From Oscillospiraceae bacterium (GTDB taxonomy: Bacteria; Bacillota; Clostridia; Oscillospirales; Ruminococcaceae), in contig JAJQFI010000025.1 of assembly GCA_021201235.1 (NCBI GenBank), positions 62,001-126,000 on the forward strand: a DNA stretch of 64,000 nt. The letters are read 5' to 3'. The notes below the pieces were generated by a model. That model was not told where the DNA came from. It did no database searches and worked only from the letters and a program-made list of their open reading frames with translations. The translations under genes and the position numbers were made by a program. Positions 10,017-18,467 of this stretch are shown piece after piece. Position 1 is the first letter of the stretch; each line of letters opens with the position of its first letter.

Positions 10017-10055
10017 TTATGGTCTTATTATACCATAATTCGCCCATAATTACAA
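10017..10055 (-). promoter_or_regulatory. Promoter and operator of the Phd/ParE toxin-antitoxin operon
   Basis: On the minus strand TTGTAA and TATAAT are 17 bases apart (10050-10055 and 10027-10032). An inverted repeat TTATGG-N10-CCATAA at 10017-10038 overlaps the -10 box, a placement expected for repression by the antitoxin-toxin complex. Confidence 0.65.
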
Positions 10056-10087
10056 GAGGAAAATTTATATTTTTGAGGAGCAAATTT

Positions 10088-11317
10088 ATGCACACATCCT
10101 TCCATCCGGCGGACATTCTTCTGCCGAAAGAAAGTATTGACATGCCCAAGTGGGCGGTCGTGGCTTGCGACCAGTTTACCGGCGAGCCGGAGTATTGGGC
10201 GGAGACCGAGCGGATTGTCGGGGACAGCTCGTCGACCTTGCGACTCACTCTCCCGGAAATCTATCTCGGCAAGGCGGACACGGGCGACTGTATCGCGCAG
10301 ATTAACTCTAATATCGAAAGCTATCTCTCCGCCGGGGTCTATCGCGAGCTCAAGAACGCTATGGTCTATGTCCGTCGGATTCAGTCGGACGGGAAGCTCC
10401 GCGAGGGCATCGTCGGTGCCGTCGATTTGGAGATGTACGACTACAGAGCGGGCTCCAAGTCGCAGATTCGGGCGACCGAGGCGACCGTCGCCGAGCGGAT
10501 TCCTCCGAGGCTCAAAATCCGCGAGAATGCCGCCATCGAGCTCCCGCATATAATGATTCTGATTGACGACCCCGAAAAAACGGTCATCGAGCCGCTTGGC
10601 GGTCTGATTTCCGAGTTCACTAAGCTCTATGATTTCGAGCTGATGCAAGGCGGCGGGAGCATCGAGGGGTATCTTCTTAAAGATAAAGAGATTTCGGCGG
10701 TGGATTCGGCTCTCGGCGAGCTCTCGAAAAAGTGCGAGCTTCTGTTTGCGATGGGCGACGGGAACCATTCTCTGGCGACTGCGAAGGAGCATTACGAGCG
10801 CCTGAAGCGCGAAAATCCCGATGTCGACATGTCGAACCACCCGGCGCGCTATGCCCTCTGCGAGATTGTCAACCTCCACTCCCCCGCCCTCGAGTTCGAG
10901 GCGATTCACCGAATCGTGATGGGCGTCAACCCGAAGCACTTGCTCGAAAAAATGCAGGAGAAGCTCGGTACAGGCACCGACGGCGAAGGTCAGAAAATCA
11001 CTGTCGTCATAGGCGAGACCGAGCAGGTCCTAACCATACATAACCCACTTTCGAAGCTTGCTGTCGGAAGCCTCCAGACCTTCCTCGACGATTATCTCAG
11101 GGAGTTCGGCGGCGAAATCGACTATATCCACGGCGAAGAGGTGCTTCGGACTCTCGCGAGGTCCGAGAATTCCGTCGGATTTATCTTGGAGCCGATGGAT
11201 AAGGCTGACCTCTTCCCCGCCGTCATCCAAGACGGCGCACTCCCGAGAAAGACCTTCTCCATGGGGCATGCGGAGGATAAGAGATATTATTTAGAGGCGA
11301 GGAGAATTCAGGCTTGA
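10088..11317 (+). CDS. DUF1015 family protein
   Basis: A cytoplasmic protein of 409 residues. It shows the DUF1015 marks: FHPADILLPK near the start, VACDQFTGEPEYW, YVRRIQSDGKLREGIVGAVDLE, and the conserved block LFAMGDGNHSLATAKEHYERLK with NHPARYALCEIVNLHSPALEFEAIHR. The family is widespread in Clostridia; its biochemical function is not established. The ATG at 10088 is preceded by GAGGAG. The next gene starts four bases before its end, so the two are probably co-translated. Confidence 0.85.
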   Translation: MHTSFHPADILLPKESIDMPKWAVVACDQFTGEPEYWAETERIVGDSSSTLRLTLPEIYLGKADTGDCIAQINSNIESYLSAGVYRELKNAMVYVRRIQSDGKLREGIVGAVDLEMYDYRAGSKSQIRATEATVAERIPPRLKIRENAAIELPHIMILIDDPEKTVIEPLGGLISEFTKLYDFELMQGGGSIEGYLLKDKEISAVDSALGELSKKCELLFAMGDGNHSLATAKEHYERLKRENPDVDMSNHPARYALCEIVNLHSPALEFEAIHRIVMGVNPKHLLEKMQEKLGTGTDGEGQKITVVIGETEQVLTIHNPLSKLAVGSLQTFLDDYLREFGGEIDYIHGEEVLRTLARSENSVGFILEPMDKADLFPAVIQDGALPRKTFSMGHAEDKRYYLEARRIQA

Positions 11318-11949
11318 TCTACACAATCACCGCACCGATTTATATCGTCTTCTTTGCCACCGACCTGAAAACGGGGCGGTTTATCCGGAAGATGACCCGG
11401 CACCGCTTCAACCACGCGGCGATTTCGCTTGACGGGATGAAGACGTTCTATTCCTTCTCGAGGCTCTACATAGACCACCCGATGATCGGCGGACTCGTCT
11501 GCGAGTCCCCGAAAAGGTACCTGATGACCGGCAGGACGGTCGTCAGGGCGTACAGAGTCGACGTCAATCTTGAGACCTACGGCGTCATCAAATCGCATAT
11601 TGAAAACATGCTCGCCTCGCGGGACGACTATGTCTATAACTTCCTCTCCTGTGGAACTTATATGCTCGGGCGGCGTTTCCGTCGCGAGAAGGCATTCACC
11701 TGTGTGGAGTTCGTTCGGGACACCCTCGTTTCAGGTGGGGTTCTGTTTGATGACAGGCACCACCGCGTCGGCGTGGACAGTCTCGAAAACGAGCTCTCCG
11801 CCTGCGGCTATGAGATGAGCGAAGGCACCGCCCTTGAACTCCTCAAGCGCACCCCATGGGGCGACGACCCCTACCTTGACGACTGCGGCGGCAGAATCGC
11901 GGTTATGAGGGAAGCGAGCAGGAGATTATACAGGATGGTCAGATATTAG
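11314..11949 (+). CDS. Putative permuted papain-fold (YiiX/NlpC-P60-like) hydrolase
   Basis: A 211-residue protein without signal peptide, starting at a TTG that overlaps the DUF1015 stop. RFNHAAISLDG (His about residue 33) and a later FTCVEFVRDTL (Cys about residue 128) match in order and spacing the His-first, Cys-later catalytic pair of permuted papain-like enzymes such as YiiX or LRAT-like hydrolases. These act on amide or ester bonds, for example in peptidoglycan or lipids. The assignment rests on these two motifs only. Its pairing with DUF1015 is unexplained. Confidence 0.5.
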   Translation: MIYTITAPIYIVFFATDLKTGRFIRKMTRHRFNHAAISLDGMKTFYSFSRLYIDHPMIGGLVCESPKRYLMTGRTVVRAYRVDVNLETYGVIKSHIENMLASRDDYVYNFLSCGTYMLGRRFRREKAFTCVEFVRDTLVSGGVLFDDRHHRVGVDSLENELSACGYEMSEGTALELLKRTPWGDDPYLDDCGGRIAVMREASRRLYRMVRY

Positions 11950-11950
11950 T

Positions 11951-11973
11951 GTAGGGGCGGATATTATCCGCCC
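11951..11973. repeat. GTAGGGGCGG palindromic repeat, copy 2
   Basis: Identical over 23 bases to the copy at 9324. It begins one base after the preceding stop codon, which suits a role as a 3' end structure. Confidence 0.8.
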
Positions 11974-12011
11974 GCATAAAGATTGCTCACTTTTTCAAGA
12001 AAGGACCCGAA

Positions 12012-14114
12012 ATGCTCAAACGCACCTTTGAAATTCTTCGCATTGTGTTTACCATCGCCCTTGTGGTGGTGGCTTGCGTTTATGCGGGGATTAAGCTTAT
12101 GAAAATCCAGATTGTCGACGGCGAGATGTATCTTTCCATGTCGAAGTCCTCGACCTCCGCCGAGAAGACGGTCTATGCCGCCCGTGGCGAGATTGTCGAC
12201 CGCAACGGCGTTGAGCTCGTCGAGAACGAGGTCGCCTATAACGTCATTGTCGAGTATTCTTTCTTCCCCTCGGATTACGAAACCCAGAACGAGATTATTC
12301 TTCGGGTCGCGAGGATTCTCGAGGAGGACGGGCTCGAGTGGATTGACGAGACGCCGATTACTTTCTCTGCGCCGTATGAATTCACGGACGACGCATCCGA
12401 ATCCGAAATCTCGAAGATAAAGGACGAACTGCGCTTAAACAGCTACGCCACTGCCGAGAACTGCATCGACAGGCTGATTGAAAACTACGAAATTTCGGAC
12501 GAATACACGGACGAAGAGAAGCGCATTATCGCCGGCGTCCGCTACATGATGCTCATCGGGGACTTCTCAACCTCGATTGACTATACCTTCGCGACCGATA
12601 TTCCGATTGAAACGGTCTCGAAGCTTCGCGAGCTCTCGGGCGAGCTTGACGGAATCGACATCCTTGAAAGCTACGAACGGGTTTACACCCTCGGGGACGT
12701 CGCGCCGCACATCGTCGGCTATGTCGGTCCCGTCTATGCCGAGGAGTATGAAGAGCTCAAGTCGGAGGGCTATCTCATCAGCGACACCATCGGCAAGAGC
12801 GGCATCGAAAAAGCCCTTGAAAGCGTCCTCCGCGGCACCAACGGCACGAACATCGTGACGGTCGACAGCGACGGAAACATCGAGGAATCGGTCTCCGAGG
12901 AGGTCGAGCCCGGGAACACCGTCATGCTCACGATTGATTCTGAACTCCAGCAGGCTTGCCAGGAAATCCTTGACAACCACATAAGCTATCTGAGGGACGG
13001 AATCTTGACGAAAACCGACTCCTCGACCAATCAGGAGCTCGATTTCTCCGACTGCGAGGCGGGAGCCATCGTCGTCCTTGACGTGAAGACCGGCGCTGTC
13101 CTTGCGGCGGTGACCTCGCCGTCATACGATATAAACGATTTGCTTGAAGACTACAATTCCGTTCTCAACGCCGACGGCTCGCCACTTTATAACCGTGCCT
13201 TCGACGGGCTCTATCGCCCCGGCTCGGTCATGAAGACGGTCACGGCGACTGCGGCACTGGCAGAAGGCATAATCGACACGGACACCACCTTCTACTGTGC
13301 CCGGCACTATACCTATCTCGACATCGTCGTCAACTGCACCGGCTCGCACGGGTCGATTAACGTTGTCACGGCGATTCAGAAGAGCTGCAACATCTTCTTC
13401 TATCAGGTCATTCAGGAGGTCGGGCTTGACCTCTTCCTCGAGTACGAGGCGGCTTACGGCTTGGGCGAGGACCCCGGGCTCGAAATAAGCGCGTCCTCGG
13501 GGTACCTTGCCTCCCCCGACACTTTCGCAGACTTGGGCTTGGACTGGACCTCGGGACAGCTTCTTCAGGCGGCAATCGGGCAGTCCGAAGTCGCCGTAAC
13601 TCCCCTTCAGATGGCGGGAATCGCTCTTACGATTGCGAACGGCGGCGTGAGATACAGTCCCTATCTCGTCGATTCGATTTGGGACTACAACATGACCGAG
13701 TGTCTCGAGAAGACCGAGCCGGAGGTTGCGTATGTGATTGATGCGGACTATGACGAAGTTTTCGCCCCGATTATCGAGGGAATGATTCTTGCGGGCGAGA
13801 GCACCACCTCCTCGACCTACTACGCCTCGAACGAGACAAACGCATTCCTGGCGCAATTCTCGACCGACGCGCTTCCGGATAAGGTTGCAATAAAAACGGG
13901 AACTCCGCAGGCGTCGAACACCGCGACCCAGAACTCGACCGTCATCGGCTTCTACCCCGCCGACGACCCCGAAATCGCCTTCGCCGTGGTAATAGAAAAC
14001 GGCGAGTATGCGAAATACACGGTTCGCAAGATTATTGAAGCATACTACGGTTGGACGACTGAGGAAGTCGAGCTTGAGAACGGCATGATGCAAAGTGTGA
14101 TTGTGACGGACTGA
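12012..14114 (+). CDS. Class B penicillin-binding protein (PBP2-like transpeptidase)
   Basis: A peptidoglycan transpeptidase of 700 residues anchored by one N-terminal helix (IVFTIALVVVACVYAGIKL). The dimerisation domain contains ARGEIVDRNGVELVENE. The penicillin-binding domain has the three active-site motifs: YRPGSVMKT (nucleophile Ser about 405, SxxK), KSCN (SxN) and AIKTGTPQ (KTG, about residue 627). It probably acts in cell elongation or division; mreCD, which often flank an elongation PBP2, are 22 kb away. It is bordered by palindromic repeats on both sides. Confidence 0.92.
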   Translation: MLKRTFEILRIVFTIALVVVACVYAGIKLMKIQIVDGEMYLSMSKSSTSAEKTVYAARGEIVDRNGVELVENEVAYNVIVEYSFFPSDYETQNEIILRVARILEEDGLEWIDETPITFSAPYEFTDDASESEISKIKDELRLNSYATAENCIDRLIENYEISDEYTDEEKRIIAGVRYMMLIGDFSTSIDYTFATDIPIETVSKLRELSGELDGIDILESYERVYTLGDVAPHIVGYVGPVYAEEYEELKSEGYLISDTIGKSGIEKALESVLRGTNGTNIVTVDSDGNIEESVSEEVEPGNTVMLTIDSELQQACQEILDNHISYLRDGILTKTDSSTNQELDFSDCEAGAIVVLDVKTGAVLAAVTSPSYDINDLLEDYNSVLNADGSPLYNRAFDGLYRPGSVMKTVTATAALAEGIIDTDTTFYCARHYTYLDIVVNCTGSHGSINVVTAIQKSCNIFFYQVIQEVGLDLFLEYEAAYGLGEDPGLEISASSGYLASPDTFADLGLDWTSGQLLQAAIGQSEVAVTPLQMAGIALTIANGGVRYSPYLVDSIWDYNMTECLEKTEPEVAYVIDADYDEVFAPIIEGMILAGESTTSSTYYASNETNAFLAQFSTDALPDKVAIKTGTPQASNTATQNSTVIGFYPADDPEIAFAVVIENGEYAKYTVRKIIEAYYGWTTEEVELENGMMQSVIVTD

Positions 14115-14119
14115 TTTTG

Positions 14120-14146
14120 TAGGGGCGGATATCATCCGCCCCTACA
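14120..14146. repeat. GTAGGGGCGG palindromic repeat, copy 3, with T-run
   Basis: A full palindrome from GTAGGGGCGG to CCGCCCCTAC with a TATCA centre, six bases after the PBP stop and followed by a T-rich run. In this place it looks like an intrinsic terminator. Confidence 0.78.
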
Positions 14147-14165
14147 TATTTTTTTATTTTCCCTC

Positions 14166-14194
14166 TTGACAAAGCGACGGATATGTTATATAAT
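14166..14194 (+). promoter_or_regulatory. Promoter of the ylxM-ffh operon
   Basis: TTGACA and TATAAT, both consensus, with a 17-base spacer, 76 bases before the ylxM start. Confidence 0.8.
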
Positions 14195-14269
14195 AGTGCC
14201 TGTAAAGTTTTGAGACTTTACTTCGAACACAAGATTTAGTATCTCTTTCGGAAAAGGACGGGTGATATT

Positions 14270-14623
14270 GTGGCTAAGGATCTTAAATACTCTGCGCTCC
14301 TTGATATTTACGGCGGCATGCTGACCGATAAGCAGCGCGAGATGATGGAGTTCTACTACAACGACGACCTTTCTTTGTCCGAAATCGCCGACAACTGCGG
14401 CATCTCCCGCCAGGGCGTCCGCGACGCCATCAAGAGAGGCGAGGATTCCCTCAACGAGCTCGAGGAAAATGTCGGCGTCACGAAAATGATGAAGGAATAC
14501 TCTGAAAAGCTTGATTTCGTAACCGCCCAGTGCGACGAAATCATCCACGATTGCAAGACATACACCACAACGAAGAGCGTTATAGAAAAGTTAGAAAGAA
14601 TTAAGACAGTGATTGGAGAATAA
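14270..14623 (+). CDS. ylxM: YlxM-family helix-turn-helix protein, SRP-associated
   Basis: A 117-residue protein that starts at GTG and ends at the base before ffh. It has a sigma-70 region 4-like helix-turn-helix: LTDKQREMMEFYYNDDLSLSEIADNCGISRQGVRDAIKRGEDSL. YlxM is encoded next to ffh in most Firmicutes and is reported to modulate signal recognition particle GTPase activity. The C-terminal half is helical. The context makes the assignment firm. Confidence 0.92.
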   Translation: MAKDLKYSALLDIYGGMLTDKQREMMEFYYNDDLSLSEIADNCGISRQGVRDAIKRGEDSLNELEENVGVTKMMKEYSEKLDFVTAQCDEIIHDCKTYTTTKSVIEKLERIKTVIGE

Positions 14624-15985
14624 ATGGCATTTGAGGGTTTGAGCGAAAAGCTGAACGGCGTTTTCAAGCGCCTTAAGTCGCACGGGCGGCTTACCGAGGC
14701 GGACGTCAAGGTCGCCATGAAGGAAATACGCATGGCTCTTCTGGAAGCCGATGTCAGCTACAAGGTCGTCAAGGACTTTGTCGCGAAGGTCTCCGAGAGA
14801 TGCGTCGGCGCCGAGGTTCTTGAAAGCCTCACCCCTGCTCAGCAGGTTATAAAGATAGTAAATGAGGAGCTCATCGCCCTTATGGGTAGCTCCAATTCGA
14901 AAATAAACTTCCCGTCGAAGCCTCCGTGCGTCATCATGATGTGCGGTCTTCAGGGCTCAGGCAAGACCACCCACGCGGCAAAGCTCGCAAAGTACTTCAA
15001 GGGCATGGAAAAGCGTCCGATTCTTGTGGCGTGCGACATCTATCGTCCTGCCGCTATCGAGCAGTTAAAGATTGTCGGCGAGCAGGCGGGGGTTCCGGTC
15101 TTCGAAGAAGGTCAGATTGACCCGAGAAAGATTGTCAAGGATGCTTTGGCGCACGCCAGAGACCACGGCAACGACATCGTAATCATAGATACCGCAGGAC
15201 GACTCCAGATTGACGAAGAGCTCATGGACGAGCTCGGAGACCTCAAAGAAATCGCACAGCCGAACGAGATTATCCTCGTCGTCGACGCGATGGTCGGACA
15301 GGAGGCCGTCAACGTCGCGAAGGCGTTCGACGAAAAGCTCTCAATCGACAGCGTAATCCTGACGAAGCTCGATTCCGACACCCGAGGAGGAGCGGCGCTC
15401 TCAGTACTCGCGGCGACCGGCAAGCCGATTAAGTTTGTCGGCACCGGCGAAAAGCTTGACGAGTTTGAGCCCTTCCACCCGGAGCGAATGGCTTCCCGAA
15501 TCCTCGGCATGGGCGACGTTATGTCCCTCATCGAGAAGGCGCAGAACGCCGTCGACGAGAAAGAAGCCGAGAAGCTTGCCGACAAGATGTCGGAGGGCAA
15601 GTTCGACATGAACGATTTGCTCGATCAGATGCGGCAGATTGAGAAGATGGGCTCGATTAAATCCATCCTTCAGATGATGCCCGGCGGCAACAAGATTGAC
15701 GAAAGTCAGATTGACGAGAAGCAGGTTCCGAGAACTGAGGCAATGATTCTTTCGATGACCCCCGAGGAGCGCGCAAAGCCGTCCATCATAAACCCGAAGC
15801 GGAAGCGCAGAATTGCGGCTGGAAGCGGCACCCGGGTTGAAGATGTCAACAGACTTCTCAAGCAATACGAGCAGATGAAGGACATGATGAAGAAATTCGG
15901 TCTCACCGGCTCCGGCAAGAACGGCAAGGGCAAACGCAAAAAGATGCCGAAGCTGCCGCCGGAGATGCGAGAGCTTATGAAATAG
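14624..15985 (+). CDS. ffh: Signal recognition particle protein Ffh
   Basis: Ffh binds the 4.5S/scRNA and targets nascent membrane proteins to FtsY. The 453 residues show the N domain, the GTPase G domain with [15 protein letters not shown] (G1), [13 protein letters not shown] (G3) and [14 protein letters not shown] (G4 region), and a methionine-rich M domain ([19 protein letters not shown]) that holds signal peptides and RNA. The stop of ylxM and this ATG abut, so the two are coupled. Confidence 0.97.
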   Translation: MAFEGLSEKLNGVFKRLKSHGRLTEADVKVAMKEIRMALLEADVSYKVVKDFVAKVSERCVGAEVLESLTPAQQVIKIVNEELIALMGSSNSKINFPSKPPCVIMMCGLQGSGKTTHAAKLAKYFKGMEKRPILVACDIYRPAAIEQLKIVGEQAGVPVFEEGQIDPRKIVKDALAHARDHGNDIVIIDTAGRLQIDEELMDELGDLKEIAQPNEIILVVDAMVGQEAVNVAKAFDEKLSIDSVILTKLDSDTRGGAALSVLAATGKPIKFVGTGEKLDEFEPFHPERMASRILGMGDVMSLIEKAQNAVDEKEAEKLADKMSEGKFDMNDLLDQMRQIEKMGSIKSILQMMPGGNKIDESQIDEKQVPRTEAMILSMTPEERAKPSIINPKRKRRIAAGSGTRVEDVNRLLKQYEQMKDMMKKFGLTGSGKNGKGKRKKMPKLPPEMRELMK

Positions 15986-16029
15986 TCTATACCAACTTAA
16001 ATAGAAATCCAACCATGGAGGTGAAATAT

Positions 16030-16272
16030 ATGGCAGTAAAAATCAGACTCAGAAGAATCGGTGCAAAGAAGGATCCTTTCTACAGAATCGTTGTTGCTGA
16101 TTCGAGATACCCGAGAGACGGTAGATTCATCGAAGAGCTCGGCTATTACGATCCCACTGTCGAGCCGTCCGTTCTCAAGGTTGACGGCGAGAAGGCAAAG
16201 AAGTGGATTGCTACCGGCGCACAGCCTACCGATACCGTCAAGGCTCTCTTCAAGAAGAACGGTGTCATCTGA
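16030..16272 (+). CDS. rpsP: 30S ribosomal protein S16
   Basis: An 80-residue S16 with the family start [25 protein letters not shown] and [13 protein letters not shown]. The ATG at 16030 follows GGAGGTG; the frame extends a few codons upstream but without a ribosome site. The order ffh-rpsP-khpA-rimM-trmD is the classic Firmicutes arrangement. Confidence 0.97.
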   Translation: MAVKIRLRRIGAKKDPFYRIVVADSRYPRDGRFIEELGYYDPTVEPSVLKVDGEKAKKWIATGAQPTDTVKALFKKNGVI

Positions 16273-16416
16273 GAAAATTGTCCGATTTATCGCCGACCCG
16301 ACGGTCGGTTCCGGCTTATCGGTGAATATGAGCGTCACCCATCATATTTTCCGATAGGTCGGTAGAAGAAATTATCTGAGGCAAGGGTGAACACAATGCT
16401 TGAAAAGGAGATTCAA

Positions 16417-16650
16417 ATGGAGTTACTGCTCAAAACTATCGCGGCTGAACTTGTCGAGGACAAGGACGCTATCGTAGTAACCTGTGACGAGCCGAACGAA
16501 GACGGAATTATCGTCTACCATCTTCATGTCGCCCCCGACGACATGGGCAGAATCATCGGCAAAAAGGGAAGAATAGCCAAGGCTATTCGTACTCTCATGC
16601 GTGCCGGTGCCGCCAAGGTCAACGAGAAGGTCATGGTCGAAATAGATTAA
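16417..16650 (+). CDS. khpA: KH domain RNA-binding protein KhpA
   Basis: A 77-residue single KH-domain protein. The GxxG loop is in DDMGRIIGKKGRIAKAIRTLMRA. KhpA works with KhpB as an RNA chaperone that affects cell elongation and division in Firmicutes. The ATG at 16417 is preferred because AAAAGGAG precedes it; in-frame starts at 16387 and 16396 would add residues foreign to the family. Confidence 0.9.
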   Translation: MELLLKTIAAELVEDKDAIVVTCDEPNEDGIIVYHLHVAPDDMGRIIGKKGRIAKAIRTLMRAGAAKVNEKVMVEID

Positions 16651-16825
16651 GTCGCGAATGGGTGGCTTGTGAAAACTTGTCAACCCGAAATAGTAAGCAG
16701 CCTGTCGCTCTACGATATAGAAGTCGTGAGTTGAAGGCTGTTTTGACTAAATGGACGCAAATAGCAAAAAATTAGCGTCGGCAACAAAGAGGACTAACGA
16801 GATTATACTTGAAAGGAAACACTAC

Positions 16826-17332
16826 ATGAAAAAATATCTCGAAGTGGGGAAAATAGTAAACACGCACGGCGTCAGAGGAGACGTGAAGGTCATTCCGTGG
16901 TGCGACACGGCATCCTTCATCTGCAACTTCGAAACTCTTTACATCAAGAACGGTGAAACCGCCTTCAAGGTCATAAGAGCAAGGGTGCTCGGCAACATGG
17001 CAATACTTCGGTTCGAGGGAATAGACAACCCCAACAAGGCGGACGAGCTCCGGCAAACGGTTCTTTATATCGACCGCGACGATGCCCAGCTCGAAGAGGG
17101 CTCCTATTTCGTAGCCGATTTAATCGGTCTCGAGGTTTTCGACGAACAGGGAAAGTCTTACGGCAAAATCAAGGACGTTCTCAAGACAGGTGCAAACGAT
17201 GTTTATGAGATAGAGGCTGAAAACTCGACTCTCTACTACATACCCGCAATTCCGAGCGTCGTTCTTAATACCGATATTGAGAACGGCAGAATGACTATTT
17301 ACCCTATGGAGGGTCTTTTCGATGCGAATTGA
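16826..17332 (+). CDS. rimM: Ribosome maturation factor RimM
   Basis: A 168-residue protein that helps assemble the 30S head by binding S19. It has the N-terminal RimM barrel, YLEVGKIVNTHGVRGDVKVIP, and the PRC-barrel C-domain ending NGRMTIYPMEGLFDAN. The ATG at 16826 follows GAAAGGAA. The 175 bases between khpA and this start hold no gene that I can recognise. It overlaps trmD by 11 bases. Confidence 0.94.
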   Translation: MKKYLEVGKIVNTHGVRGDVKVIPWCDTASFICNFETLYIKNGETAFKVIRARVLGNMAILRFEGIDNPNKADELRQTVLYIDRDDAQLEEGSYFVADLIGLEVFDEQGKSYGKIKDVLKTGANDVYEIEAENSTLYYIPAIPSVVLNTDIENGRMTIYPMEGLFDAN

Positions 17333-18080
17333 TATCGCAACCTTGTTCCCCGAGCTCTGTGAAACCTGGCTCGGGGCTTCCATTATCGGGCGAGCCCGCG
17401 AGGCGGGAGTTTTCGAGCTCCACTGCCACCAGATAAGGGACTATGCCGAAGGGAAGCACCAGCGTGTGGACGACACGCCCTACAGCGAGCGTCAGGGAAT
17501 GCTGATGATGGCGGAGCCGATTTATCAGTGCTACAAAGCGGTCGCCGGCGACCGCAAGCCCTACGTCGTCTTCATGTCCCCGAAGGGGAAAATCCTGAAT
17601 CAGGAGAAGTGCCTCGAGCTGTCGAAGAAATCCGACCTGTTCATCCTTTGTGGGCACTACGAAGGCGTCGACCAGAGGGTGCTCGACAAGATTGTCGACG
17701 AGGAAATCTCGATTGGCGACTTTGTCCTGACCGGCGGCGAGCTCCCGGCGGTCGTTCTTGTCGACGGAATCGCAAGAATGCTCGACGGAACCCTCGGCAA
17801 AGACGTCTCCCACGAGGACGAGAGCCTCTTCGATGGGCTCCTTGAATATCCCCAGTACACCCGCCCGGAAGTCTGGGAGGGAATGCCGGTGCCGGAGGTC
17901 TTACTCAGCGGTCACCGCGAGAACGTCCTCAAGTGGCGAAGATATAAGAAGCTCGAAGAAACCTACAAAAAACGCCCCGACCTTCTTGAAAAGGCGGAGC
18001 TTGATGACGTGGATAAGGCGAATTTGTCGGAGATAAGCGCAATACTTGATGAAAACCCGAAATGGATAAGTTCGCCGTAG
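17322..18080 (+). CDS. trmD: tRNA (guanine-N1)-methyltransferase TrmD
   Basis: TrmD methylates G37 of tRNAs read by CUN, CCN and CGG codons. The 252 residues carry the trefoil-knot SAM site: LILCGHYEGVDQRV and EISIGDFVLTGGELPA, plus MLMMAEPIY and the C-terminal LLSGHRENVLKWRR. The last codons lie inside the left arm of a perfect hairpin (18068-18088), so its stop codon sits in the loop and right arm of that palindrome, which is unusual. Confidence 0.96.
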   Translation: MRIDIATLFPELCETWLGASIIGRAREAGVFELHCHQIRDYAEGKHQRVDDTPYSERQGMLMMAEPIYQCYKAVAGDRKPYVVFMSPKGKILNQEKCLELSKKSDLFILCGHYEGVDQRVLDKIVDEEISIGDFVLTGGELPAVVLVDGIARMLDGTLGKDVSHEDESLFDGLLEYPQYTRPEVWEGMPVPEVLLSGHRENVLKWRRYKKLEETYKKRPDLLEKAELDDVDKANLSEISAILDENPKWISSP

Positions 18081-18126
18081 GCGAACTTAGGAAGTTTGGC
18101 AAAGCCAAACTTCTCCGCCCCTATTT
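18068..18126. repeat. Twin-hairpin palindromic element at the trmD 3' end
   Basis: Two perfect hairpins in tandem: AAGTTCGCC-GTA-GGCGAACTT at 18068-18088 and GAAGTTTGGC-AAA-GCCAAACTTC at 18091-18113, followed by TCCGCCCCTA, the GTAGGGGCGG motif inverted. It is essentially the reverse complement of the element at 26159-26218. Confidence 0.82.
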
Positions 18127-18127
18127 G

Positions 18128-18156
18128 TTGACACCGATTAAACTATATGATATAAT
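18128..18156 (+). promoter_or_regulatory. Promoter of the type I toxin mRNA
   Basis: Consensus TTGACA and TATAAT 17 bases apart, 61 bases before the small toxin reading frame. Its 5' leader contains GGGGGCATGCGGGCAC and a GGGAG ribosome site. Confidence 0.72.
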
Positions 18157-18217
18157 ACCTGTAGCAATCGGGGGCATGCGGGCACACTCCAGTCTGAAAA
18201 GAAGGGAGTGATGGCAA

Positions 18218-18307
18218 ATGAGTATTACAGAAGTTTTATTACTTTTGGACATACTTCTGACGGCTGTATCCCTAGGTTATAAAATCGGTCATGACCGAAA
18301 GAAATAA
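18218..18307 (+). CDS. Small hydrophobic peptide, putative type I (holin-like) toxin
   Basis: A 29-residue peptide, MSITEVLLLLDILLTAVSL followed by GYKIGHDRKK: one membrane helix with a basic tail, the layout of Fst/holin-like type I toxins. GGGAG lies nine bases before the ATG. A strong promoter drives it, and a second strong promoter on the other strand (18424-18452) fires an RNA back towards its 3' end, with the stop codon inside GAAATAACCGC, a segment shared with two antitoxin-only relatives downstream. An overlapping ATG at 18211 would give a polar peptide and is badly spaced. Toxicity is inferred. Confidence 0.62.
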   Translation: MSITEVLLLLDILLTAVSLGYKIGHDRKK

Positions 18308-18417
18308 CCGCATCCCAGTGGTTTAGTCTAAGATAGCGGCTCTTCTCAAATACATTATGTTTTACGGAGACGCCCGGTTATCCGAACTGATCCTTCAGAT
18401 GACACTGTCCCCTATTG
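18290..18417 (-). ncRNA. Candidate type I antitoxin RNA, antisense to toxin mRNA 3' end
   Basis: The RNA is expected to start about seven bases after the TATAAT at 18424-18429 and to run through AGCAATAGGGGACAG and GCCGCTATC to a hairpin formed by AACC...GGTT followed by ATTTCTTT near 18300, thereby overlapping the toxin stop. The boundaries are estimated. Its 5' end and terminator arm resemble those of the RNAs at 20012 and 23201. Confidence 0.55.
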
Positions 18418-18423
18418 CTATTT

Positions 18424-18452
18424 ATTATAACCCGCAAAGATTATTTTGTCAA
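18424..18452 (-). promoter_or_regulatory. Promoter of the antisense (antitoxin) RNA
   Basis: On the minus strand TTGACA and TATAAT are separated by exactly 17 bases and face the toxin promoter at 18128. No minus-strand gene follows for 8.5 kb, so this promoter must serve a short RNA. Confidence 0.72.
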
Positions 18453-18467
18453 TAGCTTTTCGGATTT

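Noticed and set aside
13122-14135. Minus-strand frame of 337 codons opposite the penicillin-binding protein
   Set aside because: Mirror of a well-supported gene; no domain, no ribosome site.
18211-18282. Alternative small frame starting at the ATG at 18211
   Set aside because: Only two bases separate it from the GGGAG site, and its peptide is polar and unlike known small toxins.
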